Origin: Tillus elongatus | Lineage: Eukaryota; Arthropoda; Insecta; Coleoptera; Cleridae | Direction of reading: 5' to 3' | DNA length: 64,000 nucleotides | Assembly (NCBI GenBank): GCA_964006375.1 | Contig: OZ023267.1 | Coordinates: forward strand, 29,909,869-29,973,868 | Part shown: positions 25,600-37,450 of the stretch, piece after piece | How positions within the stretch are numbered: position 1 is the first letter of the stretch | Layout of the letters: each line of letters begins with the position of its first letter | Notes under the pieces: model-generated | The model's input: the letters and a program-made list of their open reading frames with translations, nothing else | Databases searched by the model: none | What the model was told of the DNA's origin: nothing | Program-made: the position numbers and the translations under genes

Positions 25600-25866
25600 T
25601 TAACGTAAATCGTAAACCAATTCATTCCCAAGACTGATTTCAAAATCGTTGTAAATTTTTACTAACTTGTCGGCAGCTTTGTGCAGCTCGTATAAATTTA
25701 AATCCTCTAAATGATTCAAAAAGCCAAATAGATTGCATAACATAATAAGCTCGAACATACCACCTAGAGATGGTGATAGCTGAGCAATTACTGAAATAAA
25801 ACTTCCCACTCGAAATTTTCCGTTGGGTGACAGCTGTGCATCTGAGGATTTCGCATTATTCAGTGG
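25600..25866 (-). pseudogene. hAT-like (ZMYM1-type) transposase fragment
   Basis: The minus frame encodes FGFLNHLEDLNLYELHKAAD followed by KLVKIYNDFEISLGNELVYD. This resembles a segment of hAT-related proteins annotated in insects as zinc finger MYM-type 1-like. No catalytic motif or dimerisation domain is present. Family assignment is from general resemblance. Confidence 0.5.
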
Positions 25867-26479
25867 ATTGAGACTAATATTCTTGATCTAGAGCGTGTTA
25901 CAAAAAAATATAAAAGGTATTGTTATAACATTTTTTGAATTCAAGGCTTGTGGCGGCCCTCAATGTGTGGGGGCCCCGGATCTCCCGCCCCATTTGTCCC
26001 ACCACAGCTGGGGATGTAATAAGAAAACTAAACGGTTTTGATAGTGCATATTTGCAACATTTTACGTCATACTGTTTCTTTAAAACGACAGGAACCGTTT
26101 TGAGCAATTTACATTTTGCAATTTAAGTACATCGGTGGTTTTGCTATATATCTTTTAATTGTATAATGGATCTATTAACAATGAAACAGCTATTGTGCGA
26201 ATGGTATATTGCCGCAACCAGACCTTCTTTCGATAAAAAAACAAACATTGAAACAGGCTAACGTAAATGAGACGGGTCCATTGTTAAGGCAACAAATGCC
26301 TGGGGCTCGATTTTAAATACGAGTCTTTGTTGACCTTTCACTCATAAACTATTGTGTTTTTTTTAAGTAAGAGTTTTTTCAGTTTTGAAAAAGAAAAATA
26401 CTGCATCGATCATTAAGGATATATTTACATATCGATAGGTAATGTAGGCATTTTATAATATGATAAATATAGAAAATGT

Positions 26480-26720
26480 CTTTCAGAAAGTGGATCACAC
26501 TCTAGATTTGGCTTCTCGGTGCCGTATGGATGTTAAGTGATAGTTGATACAAGTTTGTCTCCTGTCAGCAGTATTTTGGACATTCACAAAGAATCTGTTT
26601 GACGGTGCGATGCGAGTTGCAAGCACAAGAGTCAATTGGAGTCTCTATTTAGGAAATATTCATGAGATGCGATGTTGAGGCCAATTCTTAATATATTAAT
26701 TATTACTTGATCAATGTTCT
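26480..26720 (-). pseudogene. Non-LTR retrotransposon zinc-knuckle C-terminus fragment
   Basis: Minus-strand frames give LRIGLNIASHEYFLNRDSN and CACNSHRTVKQILCECPKY. This fits the C-x-C...T-x-x-H...C-P knuckle at the end of I/R1/Jockey-like pol proteins. It is frameshifted and isolated. Confidence 0.6.
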
Positions 26721-27105
26721 GTACAAAACACATTTTAGTTTTATCAGACCCCGGGAGATATTCTATAAATTCGTCACCTATCGAAGAACTGGCCATGTGT
26801 TAAACAGAGTAAGATGTCGGCATGTATCCGAACTGTGCCGCCGAATCAGCAAACCTAGTATTTCTTTTTTTTTTACAGCGATATTATTTGTATCTCCATT
26901 TATCCAGTCTAAGATGTCGTGACAATGCTTAAAATTGATTTTAATAGCTCTTATATGAAGACCTTACTTTTTACACATTTATTGCCAGGAAGAAGAATAA
27001 TTAGTTTTTTAAAGACTATTTTGCTATTCTAAATTATAAAATTAAATGTTTTAATAATCAAATTTAATGGTTTAAAAAATATATAATATACTAATAGGTA
27101 ATTAC

Positions 27106-27435
27106 CTTGCCTGATAAGAACATCCCTTTGGACCTTTTTCCTAAAGGTGTGAACCTGCGCTTCTGTGAGAGGAGCAGCTCCAGACTGTATGTCAGTTACA
27201 GACGCCAGGTGCTCCTTAGTAACAGAAGGGTGTGTTGCCAAAAACAGCAACAGAGAAGGTACTACGAAGAGAATAGTTGGTTTGTATTTTACTAAAGCTT
27301 TGATATAGTCTTCTGGTGTGAACCTAGGGATCGAGACCAGATGCATCCTATGTTTCAGGCAAGTGTTCATAATACCATTGAAGCCGTATATGTGGAAAAA
27401 CGGAAGAACCGTTAAGCCCCTATGGTGGCCACCGT
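27106..27435 (-). CDS. 4CL-like acyl-CoA synthetase, second visible coding exon
   Basis: Encodes the middle of the large N-terminal subdomain, starting GGHHRGLTVLPFFHIYGFNG. PFFHIYGFN matches the 4CL-type substrate-pocket segment, and SGAAPLTEAQ is the family's SGAAPL motif near the exon end. The acceptor is ttttacag above 27435. The donor is GTAATT after 27106, leaving CAA G in phase 1. It continues perfectly into the next exon to give QGYGMTE. No stop or frameshift is visible, so the exon looks functional. Confidence 0.9.
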
Positions 27436-27689
27436 CTGTAAAAGAAAGTGATTATTTTAATAGCGTGTATGTATTTTTTCCAATGAAATAAAAATGCAGC
27501 TAATAATAATTGTTTTAGAGAGCTCTATCTATTATCTAATGGAGATGTTTCCGTTGCTTAAAATTGTAATATTTCTTTATGAATTACTCCTAGTAAAATA
27601 CACTCTTAATATAATCATTAATAAAAATAAAAGTCGGCTTATAATTAACGAAGGCTCGTAAACATTCAATTTTTTTTTTCGAAAAAACC

Positions 27690-28129
27690 CTTTCACAATG
27701 TTCTAGGAGGCTGGCTACTTAAGCCGTATTACTTTGAAAGTGTGTTCGCGCTCTAATTAGCATAGCGCACTGACGAGCTCTACTTAGAACAAAACCGGTC
27801 TGCGTTTCTAATTATGGTGAGAATACATCTAGCCTTACATACATTTTCCCGGTATTAGGGAAAGAATGGGCCAGGCTGACAATTTACAAAATTGTTGGTT
27901 AGTTGTACACAGTCTCTATTTATAATATTTTGTGATAACTGGAGCTGTCGTGACAATATACTACCTGGTTCCGCACCGAGATGGCGACCCTGTCATACAT
28001 CACATAATGTTCTAGGAGGCTGCCTACCTTAGCTTTGTAAATTGTTAGCCCTGGCCCATTTCTTCCCTAATATAGGAACGATGTATGTAAAGCTAGATGT
28101 ATTCTCACCCTAATTAGACCGGTTTCTCT
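27690..28129. repeat. Hammerhead-bearing repeat HH1 block, part 1
   Basis: Matches 22850-23275: cacaatgttctaggaggctg, gtgttcgcgctctaattagc, acaatttacaaaattgttgg, ccgcaccgagatggcgac. It continues at 30549 after the piggyBac and at 33565 after the pogo element. With both removed it is about 870 bp. Confidence 0.7.
27766..27804 (+). ncRNA. Hammerhead ribozyme motif (HH1 copy 3, core mutated)
   Basis: CGCA, CTGACGA, GCTCT-ACTT-AGAAC, AAAA, ACC/GGT, C, TGCG. The conserved GAAA has become AAAA and helix II has a mismatch, so it is probably inactive. Confidence 0.55.
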
Positions 28130-28133
28130 TTAA
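28117..28133 (-). ncRNA. Hammerhead motif (HH1 copy 4), half left of piggyBac
   Basis: gaccggtttctct plus TTAA; the other half (TTAATTAGACCTCGTCAGT) is at 30545-30563. piggyBac has inserted into the AATT loop of helix II and split the ribozyme. Confidence 0.6.
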
Positions 28134-30544
28134 CCCAGATATTCCCAACGTTCTATATGTAGGACGCTTTACAAATATGCTCCTAGATTCAATAGGAAAC
28201 GTGTTAGTGGCGACATCTTGTGGTAACATGTAGAACTATAGGTAGTCTAGTGAACTTTGTTACCAACATACACAGATTGCTGTCAAAAGTGTTTTACAAG
28301 TGCATTGAAAATGGACAAAATGGTTGATAGTAATTTCAGTGACTATGGAATATGTTTTGAAAGGTAAATATCATCATTGCTATTACAAATTTTGCATAAA
28401 TGTACTCCCTAAGGATGCTGCAAATACTAGTTACTAATATATTTTTAATTGGGTTCATTTTGTGATTATATTGGGGTTAGAAACATGACCGTCCTATATG
28501 TAGGACGTTGGGAATATGCATTACGATTTTCCACTTTTCAGGGGCCTATCATTGAATGAAGTGATTGCACTTCTTGAGGAAGACGATGACTTGGAAAACA
28601 TTAGTCAGGCTGATGTCACCATTTTACCGCCAGAAAATGCAAATGACAACATAACCGACGAAGACTCAGGTGAAGAAGACAACATAAATTTGTCGAACCT
28701 CCCCGCCAGTCAACTGCGAGCACCTGCTGAAGTTGAATTTGCTTGTCACACAGGTGAAATATTAGCTGGTAATAACTTCTAATATATGTACTTACTGAAA
28801 TGATCTTATTATTTCAGCGCCAGAAGTAAATATAGATTCAGAGGATGATCCAGAGGATAACCTACCCCTGTCACATTTTATAGCTCGTAAGAATGCAAAA
28901 AGAAAAGCATATCATTGGTCAAGTGGGGATATCTCTTCAGTTTCCACATGGGTAAATGATGAACCAGCAGCAGCTCCTAGCTCACAGTCTCCGCTTGCGT
29001 TATTTGAAGAATTTTTTGACGATGATATTTTTGATCTAATGGAAATAGAGACTAATAGATATGCTAGCAGCCATAATCAACCGGCCAACATAACAAAAAA
29101 GGAGCTGAAAGCATTTATTGGTGTGTTGATTTTGAGCGGCTATAATGTATTGCCCCGAAGAAGACTGTACTGGGAACGTAGCCCAGATACTCACAGTGAA
29201 CTGGTTTCAAACGCTATTTCCCGAAATAGGTTTGAATTTATTATGAGCAATATACATTTTATAGACAATAACACCATCAATGCATTGCCTGACAAATTTG
29301 CAAAAGTTAGACCGCTATATGTACATCTGAATAAAAAATTTATTGAGAAGGGCCCGTTGCAGGAAAATCATAGCATCGACGAATCCATGGTTCCATATTT
29401 TGGCCGCCATGGATGTAAACAATACATCCATGGTAAGCCTATTCGATACGGCTATAAAATATGGATGGGTTGTACTCGGCTGGGATATGTGAATTGGATG
29501 GAGCCATATCAGGGTGCAGCCACCCATGTTTCAGAGAAATATAAAGAATACGGTGTAGGTGCAGGTGTAGTTCTCACCTATGCTGACGTCTTGCATAGTA
29601 AATGGCCCGATAAGAATTTTCATTTATACTTTGATAATTTTTTTTCATCTCTACATCTCCTCAATTTGTTATCCAGCAAACATACGCGAGCTACTGGTAC
29701 AATTCGAAAGAATAGATTGCTGGGAAACCCATTTCCTGATGATGTTTCACTCAAGAAAGCTCCACGTGGGACATTCCATTCAAAGAAAACAAATGAAAAT
29801 ATTATCGCTGTACAGTGGAACGATAATAACATTGTTACAATGTGCTCGAATTCTGTAGGCATAACACCACTTCATTCGGTAAGAAGATATTCTTATAAAG
29901 AGAAGAAGAATATATCTGTTGATCAACCCCACATAGTAAATGTCTACAACCAAAATATGGGCGGTGTGGACCGTTGTGATCAGAATGTAAGCCTATATAG
30001 GACATCGATACGCGGTAAAAAGTGGTATTTTCCGCTCATAATGCAAGCGGTGGATTTAGCTGTACATAATGCATGACAGTTGCATAAAATCTATGCTGAT
30101 AAACAAAATCAGTTGGACCACTTGTCATTCCGAAGACAAATAGCGTTGTCTATACTTCAGACAAATCTGAAAGAAAAAGGCCGTAATTCTACAGGCAGAC
30201 CAAATTCTAATGAAAATCTAGGAATCAGATATGATAACATTGGGCATTTTGTTATACCCCAGGACACTCAAACTAGATGTCGCCACTGTCACTCTAAAAC
30301 CACCACTAGATGTGTAAAATGTAACAGCGGTTTACATGTAAAATGTTTCCTGGCATACCATACTTTGAAAGTCTAGCAGTATTCCTAGTGCCCAACGTCC
30401 TATATATAGGACGGCCCTTTTTTCAAAAACTAATAATTTTTTCTTCAACTTTATGTATGATGTAGCTTTGTAAGTTCAAAATAAATGCATTTTATAGCAA
30501 GATTAGTTATTTTCTTGACAAAAAATGTTTTGGGCATATCTGGG
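28134..30544 (+). mobile_element. piggyBac element with TTAA duplications
   Basis: TTAA at 28130-28133 and 30545-30548 flank 2,411 bases. Terminal inverted repeats are CCCAGATATTCCCAA on the left and the complement of CCCAGATATGCCCAA on the right. Subterminal repeats of gtcctatatgtaggacgttg type occur near both ends and inside intron 1 (about 28490). The flanks join to restore helix II of an HH1 hammerhead repeat, which proves the insertion point. It encodes a nearly intact transposase. Confidence 0.93.
28311..30376 (+). pseudogene. piggyBac transposase, three exons, one nonsense codon
   Basis: Exons 28311-28363, 28542-28753 and 28818-30376 join in frame (donors GTAAAT and GTGAAA, acceptors tttcag) to 608 codons including the stop. 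The N-terminus is acidic (EEDDDLENIS, EDSGEED). The catalytic domain shows the three Asp regions: HSIDESMVPYFG, HLYFDNFFSSLHLL and NQNMGGVDRCD. The C-terminus has the Cys-rich finger CRHCHSKTTTRCVKCN...HVKCF typical of piggyBac. The only lesion seen is TGA at 30074-30076 inside AVHNA*QLHK, so the insertion looks young. It could be an allele-specific or assembly error. Confidence 0.9.
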
Positions 30545-30548
30545 TTAA

Positions 30549-30720
30549 TTAGACCTCGTCAGTACGGTGTACTAATTACAGCGAGAACACACCTATAAAG
30601 TAATACGGCTATAGTAGCCAGCCGAGATGGCGACCCTGTCGTACATCTCGCAATGTTCTAGTTTAGGAGGCTGGCTACCATAGCCGTATTACTTTATACG
30701 TGTGTTCTCCCTGCAGTTAG
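30549..30720. repeat. Hammerhead-bearing repeat HH1 block, part 2
   Basis: Continues the block between the piggyBac and pogo insertions. The arms ctataaagtaatacggctat and its complement form an imperfect palindrome around gccgagatggcgaccctgtc. Confidence 0.65.
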
Positions 30721-30722
30721 TA

Positions 30723-33304
30723 GGGGAAACTGTTGTACCTTGAATACAGTGTACCTTGAAATACTTTTCACAGCGCACTAGTTTCGCCATCTAAAGGCAC
30801 GCTCTGATACTAAGGTACAGAATATGCCTTACCCAGAGCCTATAAGAAGCTTGAGAGTTCGCTATGAAACGTGTGGGTAACTAGGAGTGATTATATTTTT
30901 TGTGGACAAAAAGTGAAAACGTTCTATATCGGTATTTCCTTTTTATTTGCACTCTCTCTTATTAGCTTTGATTTCTTGTATATTGTAGAGTGAAATCAGA
31001 ATCTGGTAAAGTAATTTAGACGGATTTATCTTGACTAATAAGCTAACCTAAAAATATTGTTTGCGTTTGTTTATATTTAAGCACCTTCTTGTACCTTGAA
31101 ACACATTTGCATCTTGTACATTATGTGACTTGTGTTTTCGTAATAACTACGCCAAGAAGCAAGAGCGGCAAAAAGAGACCACCACTGGATCAGATGGCAA
31201 TTGAAAGAGCCATTGAGGCAACCAATGCACCCGCCGACGCTAGAATATCTATTCGCGAGACAAGCAAAGTTTACAGTGTATCACTGGCCACTTTATGGCG
31301 ATATTCAAAAAGGTTCAAGCAATCTGGAGCCGAAAATTTTACATATTGTGTGAAATATTATGTGAACAAAATTTTCACCGAGCAAGAGGAGCAATGTTTT
31401 GTAAAATATATTACAACTGTCGCAAAAATGCAATATGGTTTAATCAAAAAAGGAGTGCGCAAGCTGGCTTACAAGTTTGCATTGGTAAATAAGAAAAAGT
31501 ATCCGGCCAAATGGGATGAAGACAGCATTGCAGGAGAGGAGTGGATGAGGCTTTTTTGCAGACATTCCAAATCATTAAGTATTAGAAAGCCTGTAGCAGC
31601 CAGTTTTTCTAGGTGAACGAGCTTCAACAAATACAACGTTGACTGCTTCTTTAATAACATCGAAGATGTTCATAGACGATTTGGTCCGATACCCCCTGAA
31701 CGTATTTGGAACACCGATGAAACTGGGCTTACAAGCGTACAAAAACCAAGTAGAATCGTAGCGCCAAAAGAAATTAAACAGATTGGAAGTGTGACCTCAG
31801 CAGAACGTGGACAATTGGTGACATTAATTGCGGCAATAAATGGCACAGAAAACCATATTCCTCCAATGCTAATTTTTCCCAGGGTCAATTTTAAAGAATT
31901 TATGGTTAAGGGAGCACCAGCCGGTACCATTGGAGGGGTCAATTCCTCAGGCTGGAGCAACGAGTCGTTTTTCCTTAAATTGTTGGAACATTTTAATGTG
32001 CATGTTAAGTCCTCGAAAGACGAACTCGTTATCCTTATTTTGGACAACCATGAAACGCATTTGTCAGTGGAAGCAGTTGAATATGCTGCCGAAATTGGAA
32101 TCATAATGGTTACATTCCCACCCCATACGTCACACACATTGCAACCTCTTGACCTGATAGTATTTGGGCCGCTAAAAACTTTTTACAACCAAAGCGTTGA
32201 TGCTTGGCTTATTAACAACGCAGGGAAAACATTTGACATATATAGCATAGCAGAAGCTTTGGGAACTGTTTATCGTAAAACCTTTAGCATCAATAATATT
32301 GTAAACGGATTTCGTTCAGCTGGAATCTTTCCATTAAACAGGAATATATTCTCAGCAGAAGATTTTCTCGCTTCTTACGTAACGGATCGTCCCACACCCG
32401 AAGCCATTAATTTAGTTTCTGTTAACACAGAAGCTGCCTCCACATCAACAGAAGCTGCCTCCACATCAAAGGAATTAAATGCCGATTTTTGTGAACACCG
32501 AGACACAATAGACACCGAGCTTTTTATCTCACCTGAAGTAATTCAGCCATATCCAAAAGCGACAGCAAGAAAGGTTTGCAACAGAGGAAGGAAGGCAGGT
32601 AAGACACACATAGTAACAGACACCCCAGAAAGAGAGGAAATTAGAAGAGTAAAAGAAAATAAGCAGAGAACTCCAAGAGAAAAAAGAACATAAAGAAGGT
32701 ACAGAAAAAGATATATGAAAGTAGCTCTGATTCAGACAATGAGGTCTGGAAAGATAAAGAAAAAGACTGTGATGATTGCGATGAAGGGATGACAATATAG
32801 GAGCTTGTTGCAGAAGATATCCGAGACGCGGAAGAACAAAAACCGTTTGAAGTTCAAGAATTAAAGATAGAAGATTACGTATTAGTGCAATTTCCGCAAA
32901 AGAGAGGCGCCACAAAACATTTTGTCGGTCAAATTTGCTCTAAAGACCAAAATTTACCCGAATAAAATTCTACACACGTAAAAGCAATAAATTTATATTA
33001 AATTCAGATGAAATATTTGATGTCGGCGAAGAAGATATTGTAAGGAAGCTACCTAAGCCTGTCAGCCTTTTTGGATCGGAACGTGTTAAACGCCAACTGT
33101 GGTTCCAAATAGATTTCAGTTATTACAATGCAAGTTAATTACTTTGCTTTTCTGTTCTTAATAAAACTCATTTTCACTTATATTATTGTTGTCTTACTTA
33201 ACCATCTATTCCCTATTTCTAATTGATATCATGCTATGGAAGCTCCTGTTTCAAGGTACAAGATGCACCGTTTTAAGGTACAAGACAGTCTTGTACCTGG
33301 GAAC

Positions 33305-33402
<98 letters not shown>

Positions 33403-33564
33403 GCGCTTGTGTTTCTGTTGAAGTTGCTGTCCTGAAACAGATTTTTTGCCTTCTTCTATAGATGACATGGACTATTCTGTGACAAAGGTCAAATTTATAA
33501 TAAAGTTATTAGTGTAATTTAAAACAAATATTTGTCAAAAGTGTTCCAAGGTACAAGTTTCCGG
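30723..33564 (+). mobile_element. pogo/Tigger-like element with TA duplications
   Basis: TA dinucleotides at 30721-30722 and 33565-33566 flank 2,842 bases. The ends GGGGAAACTGTTGTACCTTG and (complemented) CCGGAAACTTGTACCTTG are imperfect inverted repeats. Several TACCTTG motifs occur within about 360 bases of each end (30735-31105 and 33250-33555), possibly transposase-binding repeats. A (TA)n tract at 33307-33399 lies in its 3' non-coding part. It sits in the HH1 block just ahead of a hammerhead core. Confidence 0.82.
31149..33138 (+). pseudogene. pogo-like transposase pseudogene
   Basis: The frame reads PRSKSGKKRPPLDQ (start ATG apparently changed to ACG at 31149), a psq-type helix-turn-helix (ISIRETSKVYSVSLATLWRY), a second DNA-binding part (DEDSIAGEEWMRLFCRHSKS), then after a TGA at 31614 the DDE domain: RIWNTDETGL (first Asp), VILILDNHETH (second Asp) and SHTLQPLDLIVFGPLK (third Asp). 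The tail has repeats (EAASTSTEAASTSK) and, in a shifted frame, FPQKRGATKHFVG. There are several stops and at least one frameshift. Related host-coded Tigger-derived genes exist, but this copy is broken. Confidence 0.85.
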
Positions 33565-33825
33565 TACCGTCCAGACGAGCTCTAATTAAAGCGAAACCGG
33601 TCTGCGGTTCTAATTGTGGTGAGAATACATCTAGCCTTACATACATTGTCCCTATATTAGGGCAGAAATGAATCAGGGCTGACAATTTACAAAATTGTTA
33701 CTTGGTTGTACACAGTCTCTATTTTATAACATTTTGTGTTATTTGGAGCTGTCGTGACAACATACTACCTGGTTCCGCACCGAGATGGAGACTCCTGTCT
33801 TACATCTCACTATGCACTTTTTTTT
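33565..33825. repeat. Hammerhead-bearing repeat HH1 block, part 3
   Basis: Resumes the block after the pogo element: gagaatacatctagccttac, acaatttacaaaattgttac, gttccgcaccgagatgg. It ends near 33825, where the second hammerhead family begins. Confidence 0.65.
33567..33606 (+). ncRNA. Hammerhead ribozyme motif (HH1 copy 5, core mutated)
   Basis: CAGACGA replaces CTGACGA, helix II is GCTCT-AATT-AAAGC, then GAAA, ACC/GGT, C, TGCG. The 5' strand of helix I was replaced by the pogo junction. Confidence 0.5.
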
Positions 33826-33827
33826 AG

Positions 33828-33870
33828 GCGTGACCATCATTTCGCTAATAGAGTTAGCGTCATCAGAGGG
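33828..33870 (-). ncRNA. Hammerhead motif of Penelope-like type (HH2 copy 1)
   Basis: Minus strand: CCT, CTGATGA, CGCTAAC loop ATTAGC, GAAAT, GATGGTC, diverged in helix III. It is opposed to copy 2 across the arms gggatgaataaac / gtttattcatccc. Confidence 0.5.
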
Positions 33871-33920
33871 ATGAATAAACATAAAGTTATAATAAACTTT
33901 ATTTAATAAAGTTTATTCAT

Positions 33921-33962
33921 CCCTCTGATGACGCTAACTTTGTTAGCGAAACGATCGTCAGG
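33921..33962 (+). ncRNA. Hammerhead motif of Penelope-like type (HH2 copy 2)
   Basis: CCT, CTGATGA, helix II GCTAAC-TTT-GTTAGC (one extra C before it), GAAA, helix III palindrome ACGATCGT, C, AGG. CCT pairs with AGG as helix I. The extra C makes the fold slightly non-canonical. Confidence 0.62.
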
Positions 33963-35183
33963 TCTAAAAATTGTATTGTGATAAATTGGGTTCTCCAAAT
34001 TGTACTCATTGAAAAATTATAACTTAAGCAGCTTTCTATTCAGTTTAAAAATTCTCCACTTACATTCGACCTCTTTTTAAATCTTTATGAAGGTTTTTTA
34101 AAATTTGATATAGTCTTATCGTGGCCGTAAATAACGTCACTGATTTGATTTAGTCTTATCGTTCCTGAAAATAAAGTCACCATTATCATTTAAATATGTA
34201 ATTCATCATTATTTAACGCTGTTTACAACTATGAAAATTGCATCAAATACCGACAATTAACAATAAATGATTAAATAGGGACAATTATTAATAAAAGGAG
34301 GCTGCCGCAACGATGTGAAAGTTTCGTTGTTTTCTGGCTTGGCCATCTGTGTCTTTCCGATTTACGAGAGACTGGCTGTGGCTGACAGATCCACCGTTCG
34401 TTGCACGGGAAGCGGGAAGCCCGATAACGTGAGGTTATGGCCATTCTACCGTAGTCTTTAAATTAACATTTACATTTAATAATGCGTGCCAAGTTAACGT
34501 CGAAGTGCCTGTACTGTATATTATGTGAGTGCTCTCATCTACAATAACTATAAAACCATTATTATATTAATTATTAAGGAATAAGTACGTGATATGAACA
34601 ACAGCGACACCAATCAAAAAGGTAAATAGTAAATATTAACACTTTTTGTCATTTAATTATCTAATGTTATGTGGGTATTATATTACTCATGTCGTTTATA
34701 TCTGTTAGGATTATATTTTCCTTGCAATGTAGTCGCATAGTCGCAATTTGTATATAAGTATTGACACCTTGTTTAAAATCTTGTAGGTATAAAAAGTGAA
34801 AGTTTATAGGTAGGTACTTATATGGAGAAAGTAAACTGGCTAGCCTTGATATAGATTCAGAACTAAGGCTCCAATTCGTTTAACATTTACGAATTTCGAA
34901 AGCCAATAATGAATATCGTTTTGTAATTTTATTACAAAAAAAAACTCATACAACTGTCTTAACTTTGCAGCGAAATAATGGGACATAACGGTTGTTGCAT
35001 TGTCTTGTCATATCCGCACAATTTTCCTATGACTAATAAATAAAAATAAATGTTATATTGTACTCAAGTCGTTTTAGTTAAATTTTAAGTGAATGGTTAT
35101 TATACAGAAGTTTATTTTGCTGAAATAGATGAAGTCACGTAAATAGGTAATAGGTATACGTACACTGTTGAAATTATTAAAAG

Positions 35184-36440
35184 TCTGGACGCAGCAAGTG
35201 CGTTATGGTAGCGAATTTTTAAAAAATATTTTTAATAGTAAATGTCTTTCTTTGATGAAAGTAGGTATCAAACTTGGTTGCCTATATACTAGAAACAATG
35301 TACCATATTTCATCGAAATCACTTTATTGTTTGAAAATATATAAACATTTTTCAAAAGTCTGCAACAAGTGTGTTATGGAAGTGAATTTCCATAAAAATG
35401 TTTTTAATAGCAAATGCGAGCAGGCATCAATCTGATTACCGGTATAGTCTATGTAGTAGAAACAATGTACTTATTTTATCAAAATTACTTATGGTTTGAA
35501 AATATACAAAAATTTTTCGAAAATAAACTTAAATGTTGGTTTCCTAACCAACAAAGCTTACGTTAATAGCAAATTGGGTTATTGAAATTTGATGGATTTA
35601 ATGAAAATTCGGTAATTTTGCAGATTAACTCCCGAACGCTTTTCAACAAATTGTTTTCAGAAATATTACTAGGACCCCAACTGGATGCACAAACCACAAG
35701 AAAAATTTCTTGTTCACACCCCCCAAGGAAGTTGAATATAAGCAGAAAATGCGAAGAAAACTACTTTAAAGCTGTCTATTTGAAGCCATATCCCCATTAA
35801 ACCCTGCCTACCCCGCACAGCACCCCTATTTGCCCCAGGTCACGTAACTTCCTTGAGGGGTATGAACAAGTAGGTTTTCTTGTGGTTTATGCAATGAGGG
35901 TGGTTGTATGCACACGAGGGGGGAATGAAAATGCCTACAACGAAGCAGACCCCCCCGTTCGACTTGTGGCAGGGGTGGGGGGTTGGGGTTAGCTGCTTCT
36001 TCGTGGGGATTTTCCTTCCCCCTTCAGGTGCATACAACCAACCTCGCTGCATAAACCACAAGAAAAATGTCTTGTTCCTACCCGCCAAGGAAGTTACGGC
36101 ACCTAGGGGGGGGGGGGGTATAGGAGTGATGTGCGGGGTAGGCATGGTTTAAGGGGGATATGGCTTCAAGATGTGAAAAAGACAGCTTTCAAGCCCGTTT
36201 TATTCGAATTTTCTGCTCATATCTCCTTTTTACTACCTACCCCGCCCAGCACCCCTACTCACTCCTGGTCCCCTAACTTTCTTGGGGGGCGTGAACAAGA
36301 AATTTTTCTTGGGGTTTGTGGATCCAGGGGGGTGGGTTGGGGCAGGGTCTAGGCAGGTTTCTGAAAACAGTTTTTAGAAAAGCGTTCCGGAGCTAAACTG
36401 CAAATTTACCGAAAATTCGCTACCAAAACGCACTTACTGC
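35184..36440. mobile_element. Long hairpin element with GC-rich arms
   Basis: The ends gtctggacgcagcaagtgcg (about 35184) and its complement (about 36420-36440) belong to the (TA)n family. Inside, about 35584-35960 and 36010-36420 are imperfect reverse complements containing accctgcctaccccgc, aacttccttgaggggtatga and their mirror images, and G/C runs at about 36105-36118. No coding frame is convincing. A relative lies at about 37725-38060. Confidence 0.65.

Positions 36441-37450
<1,010 letters not shown>

Larger units (their letters stand above)
24841..27105 (-). other. Intron of about 2.3 kb in the acyl-CoA synthetase gene
   Basis: Holds three imperfect tandem units (24895-25075), a hAT-like transposase fragment (25600-25866) and the zinc-knuckle end of a non-LTR element (26480-26720). 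I see nothing recognisable in 25080-25590, 25990-26470 or 26730-27100. Confidence 0.8.

Noticed and set aside
26707..26922. Plus-strand frame of 71 residues
   Set aside because: Opposite strand of a decayed non-LTR C-terminus; no independent support.
35840..36352. Coding frames of 70-100 residues rich in Pro/Gly
   Set aside because: They come from GC-rich hairpin arms; overlapping frames are open on both strands and no domain is recognisable.
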